Of a DNA stretch of 64,000 nt, positions 15,275 through 23,809 are shown piece after piece. A program made the position numbers and the translations under genes. The first letter of the stretch is position 1; each line of letters starts with the position of its first letter. The notes below the pieces were generated by a model, which searched no databases, was not told where the DNA came from, and saw only the letters and a list, made by a program, of their open reading frames with translations. This DNA is from an uncultured Clostridia bacterium. GTDB lineage: Bacteria; Bacillota; Clostridia; Oscillospirales; Oscillospiraceae. Location: contig CALADI010000046.1 of NCBI GenBank assembly GCA_937890525.1, forward strand, positions 16,641 to 80,640, read 5' to 3'.

Positions 15275-16329
15275 TAGAATTTGAATTTGAACCGAGCGCC
15301 TCTCCGTGGGATCTGGCGCTCTCCCGGCTGAAGTCCGGGCAGACACTCAGCGCCCGGCGCTTTTTGGCTCTGGTTGAGTCCAGTGAGGAACTGTTGGCGG
15401 AAGATGCGGCGCTGGAATTGGAGTCCCGTGGGGTGATGCTGGACATCACCGATCTTCCACGGGTGTCTGCGAACCCGGAGACTCAAACTCGGCTGGAATT
15501 GGAAAAAAGAATGCTGGAGCGGGGGAGCCTGATGGATGACCTACAGCCTTCGGATCCGCTGCGGCTGTGCATTCAGGAGATCATGGCGCTTCCGGCGGTA
15601 GAGGACGGCGGGGATCTTGCCCGTAAGGGGGCTGCCGGGGATGAGTCGGCTATGCGCCGGTTGTCCGACGGATACCTTGCCTATGTGGTGGAATGTGCCA
15701 AGACCTACGCCGGACAGGGCGTTCTGCTGATGGATCTGATCCAAGAGGGAAGCTTGGGGCTTTGGCAGGGGATCCTGTCCTATCAAGATGGATCATTCCA
15801 AGATCATGTGTCATGGTGGATCCGTCAGGCGATGGCGCGGGCGGTGGTGCTTCAGGCACAGGCCAACGGCGTGGGGCAGAATCTGGCGCAGCAGATGTCC
15901 GGCTATCGCAAGGCAGACCAGCAGCTTTTGACCCGTCTGCATAGAAATCCGACGGAGTTGGAGATCAGTCAAGAGATGGGTATTACGCTGGAAGAATCGG
16001 TAACACTTGGGAAAATGCTGCGGGAGATCCAAGCCCTTGCCAAAATGGATCCCGCTCAGACCGGCGAACCTCAAACCAATGAGGACGAGCAGGCGGTGGA
16101 GGACACCGCGTACTTCCAGCAGCGTCAGCGGATCGATGATATGCTAACCGGTTTGAACGAGCAGGAAGCACGGCTGATCCGTCTGCGCTACGGACTGGAC
16201 GGCAAGCTGCCGATGACGGCGCAGGAGGCTGCGGCGGAACTGTCCATGACGGTGGACGAGGTGGTTGCCATGGAGACATCGGCGCTGGGGAAAATGCGCC
16301 GTGGGGAAGAAAAGGAGAATGGAGAATGA
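15271..16329 (+). CDS. Divergent sigma-70-like protein, tandem paralogue
   Basis: A 352-residue protein that follows the sigma gene with a four-base overlap. Residues about 20-60 resemble sigma region 1.1 (leucine/glutamate-rich, ending GVMLDITDL). A region 1.2-like segment (DPLRLCIQEIMALP) and a recognisable region 2 come next: YVVECAKTYAGQGVLLMDLI, QEGSLGL and SWWIRQAMARAV. However, FSTYAT is replaced by FQDHVS, and the region 3.0 segment reads GVGQNLAQ. Region 4 has LRYGLDG, but its recognition helix (TVDEVVAMETSALGKM) lacks the R-E-R-x-R-Q DNA contacts. It may bind RNA polymerase without normal promoter recognition, either as a modulator of the first sigma or as an alternative sigma. Confidence 0.8.
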   Translation: MIEFEFEPSASPWDLALSRLKSGQTLSARRFLALVESSEELLAEDAALELESRGVMLDITDLPRVSANPETQTRLELEKRMLERGSLMDDLQPSDPLRLCIQEIMALPAVEDGGDLARKGAAGDESAMRRLSDGYLAYVVECAKTYAGQGVLLMDLIQEGSLGLWQGILSYQDGSFQDHVSWWIRQAMARAVVLQAQANGVGQNLAQQMSGYRKADQQLLTRLHRNPTELEISQEMGITLEESVTLGKMLREIQALAKMDPAQTGEPQTNEDEQAVEDTAYFQQRQRIDDMLTGLNEQEARLIRLRYGLDGKLPMTAQEAAAELSMTVDEVVAMETSALGKMRRGEEKENGE

Positions 16330-17003
16330 AGCATTATTCTGTGGCCATTGACGGACCGGCGGGTGCGGGAAAAAGCACCATTGCCAAGCGTTTGGCATCG
16401 GAACTGGGATTTTACTATGTGGATACCGGGGCGATCTACCGCACGCTGGGCTACTTCATGGATCTGGTGGGGATCTCTCCCAAAGACATTGACGGCATCG
16501 CCCGGCTCATCGATGAAGTGACCATCGATATTGAGTACGACGAGACCGGCGCCCAGCACATGATCATGAATACCATCGATGTCACCGAGGATATCCGTAC
16601 CCCGGAGATGTCCAAGATCGCCTCTCAGATCTCTGCCCACAAGCTGGTGCGGGATGTGCTGCTGGATATGCAGCGGGATATGGCGAAGAAGCACAATGTC
16701 ATTATGGACGGACGGGATATCGGCACGGTGGTACTGCCCCGGGCAGATGTAAAGTTCTTCCTGACTGCATCGCCGGAGGTGCGTGCCAGACGGCGGTTTG
16801 ACGAGCTTCAGGCTAAGGGGATCAAAGACTCCTATGATAAGGTGCTGAAGGAGATCATCCAGCGGGATTACGATGATACCCATCGTCCTGTGGCACCGCT
16901 GAAGCAGACAAAGTGCCATATTCTGGTGGATACCTCGGATATGACCGTGGATCAGGTGATCCAGACCATGAAAAAAACAGTAGTGGAGACTTGCAAGCTA
17001 TGA
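16326..17003 (+). CDS. cmk: Cytidylate kinase
   Basis: This kinase phosphorylates CMP and dCMP with ATP in pyrimidine nucleotide synthesis. The 225-residue protein has the P-loop AIDGPAGAGKSTIAKRLA, the CMP-binding YVDTGAIYR, and the conserved MDGRDIGTVV, FFLTASPEVRARRRF and RDYDDTHRPVAPL. It overlaps the genes on both sides by four bases. The order cmk-ispH-rpsA is standard in Firmicutes, here with the last two fused. Confidence 0.95.
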   Translation: MKHYSVAIDGPAGAGKSTIAKRLASELGFYYVDTGAIYRTLGYFMDLVGISPKDIDGIARLIDEVTIDIEYDETGAQHMIMNTIDVTEDIRTPEMSKIASQISAHKLVRDVLLDMQRDMAKKHNVIMDGRDIGTVVLPRADVKFFLTASPEVRARRRFDELQAKGIKDSYDKVLKEIIQRDYDDTHRPVAPLKQTKCHILVDTSDMTVDQVIQTMKKTVVETCKL

Positions 17004-18937
17004 ATGTTACGGTAGCAAAGCACGCCGGCTTCTGCTTTGGTGTGAATCGGGCGGTGCAGATGGTGGAGGAGCAGGCCCGCACCGGCAATCCGGTGTATAC
17101 CCTCGGTCCGATCATTCACAACCGCCATGCGGTGGCAAGATTCGAATCCATGGGCGTCCATGTCATTGAAACCCCGGAGGAAGCTCCTGCAGGAAGTACC
17201 GTCATCATCCGCTCCCACGGCATCGCTCGTGAGGTACAGCAGCGTTTGGAAAGCCGGGATGTACACATCGCAGATGCCACCTGCCCATTCGTCAAGCGGA
17301 TCCATGAGATCGTCAGCAAGGCAGAATCTCAAGGCAGATTTCCCGTGATCATCGGCACCAGATCCCACCCGGAGGTGGTGGCCATTGCCGGGTGGTGCAG
17401 CGATTGCAAGGTCTTTGAGACGCCGGAGGAGCTGGAAAACTGGGCAAAGCAGCCCGATACCCCCTCAGACCTGCCCATTTGTATGGTTTGCCAAACAACC
17501 TCTACCGAATTTTTGTGGAAAATGTGCGGTCAAATTGCAAAAAAACAGTTTACTAATGTGGAAATCTTTGATACAATATGTAAAGCAACTGAATTTCGGC
17601 AGAGCGAAGCGGCGAAACTAAGCGCTGTATGTCAAGCTATGGTCGTAGTCGGAGACACCAAGAGTTCCAACACCGGCCGCCTCGCCATGATCTGCCGGGA
17701 ACACTGCGATCGGGTCTTTCTGGTGGACAATGCCGCCGAGCTGGATCCTAAAGATTTCTGCGGTGTTACTGATGTTGGAATCACGGCTGGCGCATCTACG
17801 CCGGCGTGGATTATAAAGGAGGTCAACAAGACTATGAGCGAAAATGTAAATGTTGAGACTGTAGAGGAGAACTTTGCCGAGCTTCTCGAGCAGTCCATCA
17901 AGACTTTAAATACAGGAGACAAGGTTACTGGCGTTGTAACAAACATTGGCAACACCGAGATCCAGATCGATCTGGGCACCAAGCATGCCGGTTACATTCC
18001 TTATGATGAAGTCAGCGCAGATCCCTCTGTGAAGCCCGAGGATATCCTGCATGTGGGCGATGAGATCGAGGTCTTTGTCGTTCGTGTCAACGATCAGGAG
18101 GGCACCTGCCAGCTGTCCAAGAAGAAGCTGGACGGCATGAAGATTTGGGACGAGATGGCTACCTATGTGGACGACAAGACCACCGTTGAGGGCACCATCA
18201 CCGAGGAGAACAAGGGCGGCCTGGTGGCTAATGTCAAGGGCATCCGTGTGTTCATCCCTGCTTCCCAGTCCGGCATCGCCAAGGGCGGCGATATGGCCGG
18301 TATGGTGGGTAAGACCGTGAAGATGAGAATCACCGAGGTCAACCGTGCCCGCCGCCGTGTGATCGGCTCCATCCGTGCTGTTACCGCTGAGGAGCGTAAG
18401 GCTGCTCAGGAGAAGATCTGGGCTGAGATCCAGGAGGGTGCTAAGTACCACGGTGTGGTCAAGAGCCTGACCTCCTACGGCGCTTTCGTTGATATCGGCG
18501 GCGTGGATGGCATGGTCCATGTGTCCGAGCTGAGCTGGAACCGCATCAAGACCCCCGCCGATGTGGTGAAGGTGGGCGACGAGATCGATGTTTATGTCAT
18601 CTCCTTCGACCCCGAGAAGCGCAAGATCTCTCTGGGCTACAAGACCGCTGAGATGAATCCTTGGAACCAGTTCATGGCCAACTACAATGTGGGCGATGTG
18701 GTGGATGCCAAGATCGTCAAGCTGATGACCTTCGGCGCTTTCGCTGAGATCATCCCCGGTGTTGACGGCCTGATCCACATTTCTCAGATCGCTGATCGCC
18801 GGATCGCTAAGCCTGAGGATGTCCTGTCCGAGGGTCAGGAGGTTCAGGTGAAGATCACCGATATCGACGCTGAGAACAAGCGCATCTCCCTGTCCATCCG
18901 CGCTCTGCTGGATGAGGCAGACGAGGACGCTGAGTAA
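17000..18937 (+). CDS. ispH-rpsA: Fused 4-hydroxy-3-methylbut-2-enyl diphosphate reductase / 30S ribosomal protein S1
   Basis: A 645-residue two-part protein. Residues 1-278 are IspH, the last step of the MEP isoprenoid route; the [4Fe-4S] ligands are C12, C95 and C194, with RSHG and SHPEV (active-site Glu) present. Residues 279-645 hold four S1 RNA-binding repeats, for example KYHGVVKSLTSYGAFVDIGG. Such fusions occur in Clostridia. The junction Met279 is an ATG (17834) preceded by AAAGGAGG (17815-17822), and a promoter-like sequence lies at 17549-17577, so free S1 (367 residues) is probably made as well. Codon choice after the junction shifts towards GCT and CGT, as in highly expressed genes. 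Confidence 0.93.
   Translation: MNVTVAKHAGFCFGVNRAVQMVEEQARTGNPVYTLGPIIHNRHAVARFESMGVHVIETPEEAPAGSTVIIRSHGIAREVQQRLESRDVHIADATCPFVKRIHEIVSKAESQGRFPVIIGTRSHPEVVAIAGWCSDCKVFETPEELENWAKQPDTPSDLPICMVCQTTSTEFLWKMCGQIAKKQFTNVEIFDTICKATEFRQSEAAKLSAVCQAMVVVGDTKSSNTGRLAMICREHCDRVFLVDNAAELDPKDFCGVTDVGITAGASTPAWIIKEVNKTMSENVNVETVEENFAELLEQSIKTLNTGDKVTGVVTNIGNTEIQIDLGTKHAGYIPYDEVSADPSVKPEDILHVGDEIEVFVVRVNDQEGTCQLSKKKLDGMKIWDEMATYVDDKTTVEGTITEENKGGLVANVKGIRVFIPASQSGIAKGGDMAGMVGKTVKMRITEVNRARRRVIGSIRAVTAEERKAAQEKIWAEIQEGAKYHGVVKSLTSYGAFVDIGGVDGMVHVSELSWNRIKTPADVVKVGDEIDVYVISFDPEKRKISLGYKTAEMNPWNQFMANYNVGDVVDAKIVKLMTFGAFAEIIPGVDGLIHISQIADRRIAKPEDVLSEGQEVQVKITDIDAENKRISLSIRALLDEADEDAE
17549..17577 (+). promoter_or_regulatory. 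Candidate internal promoter for S1 within the ispH part
   Basis: TTTACT (17549-17554), a spacer of exactly 17 bases and TACAAT (17572-17577) lie in a markedly A/T-rich patch (about 17500-17600) of an otherwise GC-rich gene. It would start a transcript about 250 bases before the internal S1 start at 17834. Confidence 0.5.
17815..17836 (+). promoter_or_regulatory. Internal ribosome binding site and start of free S1
   Basis: AAAGGAGG (17815-17822) precedes an in-frame ATG (17834-17836) by 11 bases. The ATG falls at codon 279, exactly after a full-length IspH domain and at the start of a normal S1 N-terminus (MSENVNVETVEENFAELLEQ). Confidence 0.65.
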
Positions 18938-18952
18938 TTCGTCAATTCGCAC

Positions 18953-18984
18953 ATACCGGAGCCGACCGTTTCTGGCTCCGGTAT
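18953..18984 (+). terminator. Hairpin terminator after ispH-rpsA
   Basis: A perfect 11 bp stem (18953-18963 with 18974-18984) with a ten-base loop lies 16 bases after the stop codon. The following tail (TGTGGTTTCG) is only weakly T-rich. Confidence 0.65.
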
Positions 18985-19007
18985 TGTGGTTTCGTGGAGG
19001 GAAACAT

Positions 19008-19292
19008 ATGGTTAAGCATATCGTCATATATACGCTGAAGGAAGGCACTGACAAAGAATCCGCCGTGGAGGAGATCTCCGGGCTGTTGGAGCCGCTGGTG
19101 GGCAAGATCCCCGGTTTGAACTGGCTCGAGGTTTGCCAGACCTATCAGGGGGATATGGACTACTGTCTGTATTCGGAGTTTGAATCTCGTGAGGCACTGG
19201 ACGCCTATCAGGTCAACCCCCTGCATCTGCAGGCCAAGGAGAAGTTCCACCACTATATCGCCACCCGTGTGTGTGCCGATTACGAGTACTGA
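19008..19292 (+). CDS. Dabb (stress-responsive A/B barrel) domain protein
   Basis: A 94-residue single-domain protein. MVKHIVIYTLKEGT at the start, the central LVGKIPGLNWLEV, YCLYSEFESREALDAYQVNP and the C-terminal HLQAKEKFHHYI are the hallmarks of the Dabb ferredoxin-like barrel. These dimeric proteins often bind small hydrophobic or aromatic ligands or detoxify metabolites; no substrate can be assigned here. TGGAGG precedes the ATG. It is followed 11 bases later by the ACT-domain gene, suggesting an operon of three. Confidence 0.88.
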   Translation: MVKHIVIYTLKEGTDKESAVEEISGLLEPLVGKIPGLNWLEVCQTYQGDMDYCLYSEFESREALDAYQVNPLHLQAKEKFHHYIATRVCADYEY

Positions 19293-19303
19293 GAGGTGGC
19301 GGG

Positions 19304-19573
19304 ATGAAGGCGATTGTTACAGTTGTCGGAAAAGATCGGGTGGGCATCATTGCCGCTGTGTGCAACCAGCTTGCCCAGTATAATATCAATGTGCTGGATA
19401 TCAGCCAGACCGTTATGCAGGACTATTTCACCATGATGATGGTGGTGGATGTTTCTGCCGCTAACCAGCCCCTTGCTCAGATCAGTCTGCAAATGGAAGA
19501 AATGGGCAAGCAGTCCAATCTGTCTGTCCGCCTGCAAAGAGAAGATATCTTTCAGGCCATGCACCGGGTGTGA
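19304..19573 (+). CDS. ACT domain-containing protein
   Basis: An 89-residue stand-alone ACT domain (MKAIVTVVGKDRVGIIAAV, then YNINVLDISQTVMQDYFTMM). ACT domains bind amino acids or related ligands. This small form is regularly encoded directly before a PFL/UPF0210 protein, as here with a nine-base gap, and probably gives it ligand control. The pathway is not known. Confidence 0.9.
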   Translation: MKAIVTVVGKDRVGIIAAVCNQLAQYNINVLDISQTVMQDYFTMMMVVDVSAANQPLAQISLQMEEMGKQSNLSVRLQREDIFQAMHRV

Positions 19574-19582
19574 GGTTAGACC

Positions 19583-20941
19583 ATGCTGAATCACAATGAT
19601 ATTTTTCGGACCATCGATATGATCGATAAGCGTCATCTGGATATCCGGACCATCACCATGGGAATCTCCCTGCGGGACTGTGCCCATCCGGATGTGCAGG
19701 TGAGCTGTGATAAGATCTATGATAAGATCACCCGCCGCGCTGAGAATTTGGTTCGTGTGGGGGAGGACATTGAGCGGGAATTTGGTATCCCCATTGTCAA
19801 CAAGCGGATCTCCGTGACTCCCATCGCCATGGTGGCGGAGAGCTGTGAGACCGACAGCTATGTTCCCTTTGCAGAAGTGCTGGATCGGGCGGCGAAGACC
19901 TGCGGTGTGAATTTTATCGGCGGCTTCTCGGCGCTGGTCCAGAAGGGCTGCACCAAGGGGGACCGGATCCTCATTGAGTCCATTCCGGAAGCCATGGCTC
20001 GTACCGAGCGGGTCTGCGCCAGCGTCAATGTGGGTTCCACCAAGGCGGGCATCAATATGAATGCTGTGGCGCTGATGGGTCAGATCATCAAGCAGACGGC
20101 CCATATCACCCGGGACAACGACGGTTTGGGCTGCGCCAAGCTGGTGGTGTTCTGCAATGCGGTGGAGGACAACCCCTTCATGGCCGGCGCATTCCACGGC
20201 GTTGGTGAGCCGGAGTGTGTGCTGAATGTGGGCGTCTCCGGCCCGGGCGTGGTGTACCATGCCCTCAAGAGCGTGAAGGGGCAGCCCTTCGACGCCGTGG
20301 CGGAGACCATCAAAAAGACTGCCTTCCAGATCACCCGTATGGGTCAGATCGTGGGCGTGGAAGCATCCAACCGTCTGGGCGTGCCCTTTGGCATCGTGGA
20401 TCTCAGCCTTGCGCCTACCCCCGCTGTGGGGGACAGCGTGGCCCGTATTCTGGAGGAAATGGGCTTGGAGACCTGCGGTATCCATGGGACTACCGCCGCT
20501 TTGGCGCTGCTGAACGACGCAGTGAAGAAGGGCGGCGTCATGGCCAGCAACCATGTTGGCGGACTTTCCGGCGCCTTTATCCCTGTGTCGGAGGATGAGG
20601 GTATGATCGCCGCCGCAGAGAGCGGTGTGCTGACGCTGACCAAGCTGGAGGCTATGACCTGTGTCTGCTCGGTGGGTCTGGATATGATCGCCGTGCCTGG
20701 GGATACCTCGGCGCAGACCATTTCTGCCATCATTGCTGACGAAGCTGCCATCGGTATGGTCAACAGCAAGACCACCGCAGTTCGGATCATCCCTGCGCCG
20801 GGCAAGACCGTCGGCGACCGGGTGGAGATGGGCGGACTTCTGGGTTCTGCACCGGTGATGCCGGTTTATAACCAGTCCAGCGACCTGTTCATCGACCGTG
20901 GCGGTCGGATCCCTGCACCGTTGCAAAGCCTGAAGAACTGA
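19583..20941 (+). CDS. PFL family protein (UPF0210/DUF711)
   Basis: A 452-residue protein of the UPF0210/DUF711 group, whose fold is related to pyruvate formate-lyase-type barrels but whose reaction is unknown. Recognisable segments are IRTITMGISLRDCAHPD, VNKRISVTPIAMVAESC, GFSALVQKGCTKGD, GVSGPGVVYHAL and GLDMIAVPGDTSAQTISAII. It is paired with the ACT-domain gene just upstream. Conserved Cys and Asp residues suggest catalysis, but I cannot name a substrate. Confidence 0.88.
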   Translation: MLNHNDIFRTIDMIDKRHLDIRTITMGISLRDCAHPDVQVSCDKIYDKITRRAENLVRVGEDIEREFGIPIVNKRISVTPIAMVAESCETDSYVPFAEVLDRAAKTCGVNFIGGFSALVQKGCTKGDRILIESIPEAMARTERVCASVNVGSTKAGINMNAVALMGQIIKQTAHITRDNDGLGCAKLVVFCNAVEDNPFMAGAFHGVGEPECVLNVGVSGPGVVYHALKSVKGQPFDAVAETIKKTAFQITRMGQIVGVEASNRLGVPFGIVDLSLAPTPAVGDSVARILEEMGLETCGIHGTTAALALLNDAVKKGGVMASNHVGGLSGAFIPVSEDEGMIAAAESGVLTLTKLEAMTCVCSVGLDMIAVPGDTSAQTISAIIADEAAIGMVNSKTTAVRIIPAPGKTVGDRVEMGGLLGSAPVMPVYNQSSDLFIDRGGRIPAPLQSLKN

Positions 20942-20962
20942 AAAAACGCGATTGCCATAAGA

Positions 20963-20997
20963 CAGCCGGGGCGCTCCCATTTGGAGTGCCCCGGCTG
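20963..20997. terminator. Bidirectional terminator between convergent genes
   Basis: A 15 bp stem with one G-T pair (20963-20977 with 20983-20997) and a five-base loop lies between the stop of the PFL gene and the stop of the minus-strand yfhO-like gene at 21003. T-rich bases flank it on the plus side. Confidence 0.75.
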
Positions 20998-21002
20998 AGT
21001 TG

Positions 21003-23666
21003 TTATTTCAGATATTTGCCTTTCCGGTTTGCTGTGGTGAGTGCGCAGATCACAAAGAGCAGACAGCAGATCCCGCTGATTTTCCAGCCAATGGAGAAGG
21101 CTTCGTTGTGATACTGGAAGCGGATGTCGTGGGTTCCCTTTTGGAGCATGACCCCGGTCATTACATCTCCCACCAGCGTGTGCTCCACCAGATGACCGTC
21201 CACATAGACCTTCCAGTTCCCATCTTGAGGAATAGAGGTGTAGAGCAGTCCGTCCCGGTTGCAATGGATGGTACCCTCCACCAAGGTGTTGCGGAAGGAG
21301 GTCAGCTCCAAGACCGATTCGTTGAGTAAACGCTGACCGCTGCGGAACACGCCGGCATCTAGGATCGCGCCTTCCACGATCATGGTGCCGGATTCTCCGC
21401 TTTTGCAGCTGAGGCGCACGGTGATCACATCCCCGGCAGATACATCGCAGGCGGCGATCTGCTGGGGCAGGCTCAAAGTCTCGGAATACAATGTGACGCC
21501 GTTTCGCTCTACGCTGAAGCTGTTTCGGTCGGATACATCGAAGTCCAGACAGGCAAAGCCATTGCGGTCTGCCGTAAAGGTATAGATGACGCCAGAGCCG
21601 TCTTTGCCGTCGGAATAGCTGCAGGTATACCCTTGTTGGGAGGTGATGGTGAGATCCTCGCCGGTGATGCTCACATCGGGGATCATGGTCCACACATCCT
21701 CCTGCAAGCCTGTTGCTGCCCGGAAGAGCCGGTTCTGGAAACCGAAATCGTTCTGATGTTCAAAGGACAGATCGGCAAGCTCCGGCTCTGCAAGGAAGCC
21801 CAGAGGAAGGTAGGCGCTATTTTCCAGCAGATAGACATTGTCGGAGGAAAAGGCGATGGGGTAGAACTGATTGTCGATCACATTTCCGTTGCGCTCAAGC
21901 CGGTATTTGATGGCAAGGAACAGGTCGGATACCGGGCTGCTCTCTTCGTAGCAGTAGCGGTTGTAGGTGTTCTTTGCACCATAGCCCAAGGCTTGCATGA
22001 ACTTGGTCACCTTGACATTGGCAGAGCTGGTAAAGGTGGAAATGCCGTTGTAGTCATTCAGAGCACCGTCGTTGAGGGTCTGGGAGTGGGTGGTTTCCGT
22101 GCGGTAGAAGAGGTTGCCGGATTCTTGGTCACGCATATACGCCAAGGCTGCTTTCGTTTCCTTCGTTCCCATGGGGTAGTTGGATACGGCGGTGGCGGGA
22201 AAACGCAGACCGAAGTTCAGGACATTTATACCCAATTCCAGAACGACCACAAAGACCAGCGCATAGGCTGCCATTGCGGAGTGATTGTGCTTGGGTTTTT
22301 CGTAAGGGGTGGGGGCAGGAGCATCCTGCTCTGATTCCGGCTCTTCTTTCCGGGGCTTGGGGCAGAAGGCGAAGAAGATGCCCCCATACAGCACAAGGAA
22401 ACCGATGTTATAGCACAGGTAGATCCAGTCTGTGCGGTTGTTGGAGCAGAGGATCAGCCCCAGGCACAGCAGACCGCCGGAAATGATCTGCCAGCGCTCA
22501 AACTGCTTTCGTTCCAGATAGGACCGGTATGCCATGTACAGCAAGACAAAACTGAACAGGAAACTGAACCGATAGGGGATCATATTGGTGAAATGGAATC
22601 CATGCCAGACATAATCCAACTGCCGGATGATGAAGCTGAGCATGAAGAACAGGAGCAGACACACCGAGCAGATCTTCTCCCGCAGCTTGGCAGAGCTGCC
22701 GATGCAGAAGAGGAATGCCAGCAATACCGTGCCCACGCCGCAGTACAGGTTCGGCAGACCCTCCTTAAAGCTGGGTTCCGTTCCGCCCATGGTGTTGCCT
22801 GCAACCTGACGCATGGCATCCAGCAGCCCCATAAGGGTATTCTCCGAGGCGATGTTCAGCCGGAATCCCTCCGGGAAGGCATTGATTCCGGACTGAGTGT
22901 TTTGCAGCCCCATAAAGGCGGGGATGGTCAAAATTGCGGTCATGCCGATGCCGAGGATGCTGAACCATGCAATGCGGAACAGGTCGGAAAAGAATCGCTT
23001 CATGCCCTTCCAGCGGCAGATCTCATAGCAGATGAAGACCAGCAGCACAAAGATGCAGCTGAACAGTCCAATGTAGTAGTTGGCGAAGACGGACAAAAAG
23101 AGGGTGACGGTATAAAGCACACATTTCTTGTCCCGCAGAAGCCGGATGGTTCCCAATGTCAGCAAGGGCAGCAGGGCAAAGGTATCCAGCCACATCACAT
23201 TCCATTGATAGGCCAGCGCCCAGCCGCACAGACCGTAGAAAGCACCGAAAAAGCTGATGGAATAGTCCTCCCGCTGGAAGATCCGGCTCAGGAAGATGGC
23301 AAAGAACAAGCTGGCAAGTCCGAGTTTCATGGGCATGAGCAGGGAATAGAACTCCAAGGTCAGATCTGCCGGAACTAAGATCCCCAGCAGGTTCAGCGGG
23401 GATGCAAGGTAGTAGGAAATCAGGGAGAGATAATCCATGCCCAGACCGACGCTCCAAGTATAGAGCATGGAATCCCCGGAGCGCAGAGCGTCCCGAAACT
23501 CCACCCAGAAGGGATAGTACTGGTGGTACATATCGGAGTAGAGCATGGAAAGATCCCCGAAAGGCTCATAACCGCCGATGAGCATCACGATGAGCATGGA
23601 AACAACGGGCAAGGCAAAGGCAAGGCCGTATGATTTTGTCCGTTGAGAGATGGTGGGTTTGTGCAT
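21003..23666 (-). CDS. YfhO family membrane protein (glycosyltransferase-like)
   Basis: An 887-residue polytopic membrane protein. Its N-terminal half has about 12 hydrophobic helices, with the family motif DMYHQYYPFWVEFRDALRSG in the first extracytoplasmic loop and WSVGLGMDYLSLISYYLASP after it. The C-terminal 350 residues form an extracytoplasmic beta-rich domain, and a last helix ends at KYLK. YfhO proteins are GT-C-like and take part in glycosylating cell-wall polymers such as lipoteichoic acid. The start at 23666 is chosen over an upstream ATG at 23696 because GGAGGT sits just before it. It is monocistronic. Confidence 0.87.
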   Translation of the reverse strand: MHKPTISQRTKSYGLAFALPVVSMLIVMLIGGYEPFGDLSMLYSDMYHQYYPFWVEFRDALRSGDSMLYTWSVGLGMDYLSLISYYLASPLNLLGILVPADLTLEFYSLLMPMKLGLASLFFAIFLSRIFQREDYSISFFGAFYGLCGWALAYQWNVMWLDTFALLPLLTLGTIRLLRDKKCVLYTVTLFLSVFANYYIGLFSCIFVLLVFICYEICRWKGMKRFFSDLFRIAWFSILGIGMTAILTIPAFMGLQNTQSGINAFPEGFRLNIASENTLMGLLDAMRQVAGNTMGGTEPSFKEGLPNLYCGVGTVLLAFLFCIGSSAKLREKICSVCLLLFFMLSFIIRQLDYVWHGFHFTNMIPYRFSFLFSFVLLYMAYRSYLERKQFERWQIISGGLLCLGLILCSNNRTDWIYLCYNIGFLVLYGGIFFAFCPKPRKEEPESEQDAPAPTPYEKPKHNHSAMAAYALVFVVVLELGINVLNFGLRFPATAVSNYPMGTKETKAALAYMRDQESGNLFYRTETTHSQTLNDGALNDYNGISTFTSSANVKVTKFMQALGYGAKNTYNRYCYEESSPVSDLFLAIKYRLERNGNVIDNQFYPIAFSSDNVYLLENSAYLPLGFLAEPELADLSFEHQNDFGFQNRLFRAATGLQEDVWTMIPDVSITGEDLTITSQQGYTCSYSDGKDGSGVIYTFTADRNGFACLDFDVSDRNSFSVERNGVTLYSETLSLPQQIAACDVSAGDVITVRLSCKSGESGTMIVEGAILDAGVFRSGQRLLNESVLELTSFRNTLVEGTIHCNRDGLLYTSIPQDGNWKVYVDGHLVEHTLVGDVMTGVMLQKGTHDIRFQYHNEAFSIGWKISGICCLLFVICALTTANRKGKYLK

Positions 23667-23768
23667 AGCAGGACCTCCGAATCTATGGGGTTTCACCCCG
23701 TTATTTTACCATTGATCCCGGCTAGGGTAAAGGGAAAAAAGGAAAATAAAGGGATTTTTCAGAAATAG

Positions 23769-23802
23769 AGACGCACCGCTGGGATGCAGCGGTGCGTCTT
23801 TT
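23769..23802. terminator. Terminator at the end of the pyr operon
   Basis: A perfect 12 bp stem (23769-23780 with 23788-23799) lies just past the pyrI stop codon. T-rich sequence follows it on both strands, so it may also stop transcription arriving from the other side. Confidence 0.8.
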
Positions 23803-23809
23803 CCTAATC

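Noticed and set aside
17906..19105. 399-codon minus-strand frame opposite the S1 domains
   Set aside because: It is the reverse phase of highly biased S1 codons, with no start signals.
19280..20980. Long minus-strand open frame opposite the ACT and PFL genes
   Set aside because: The product is His/Gly/Asp-rich without any domain, while the plus strand has recognised families and good ribosome sites.
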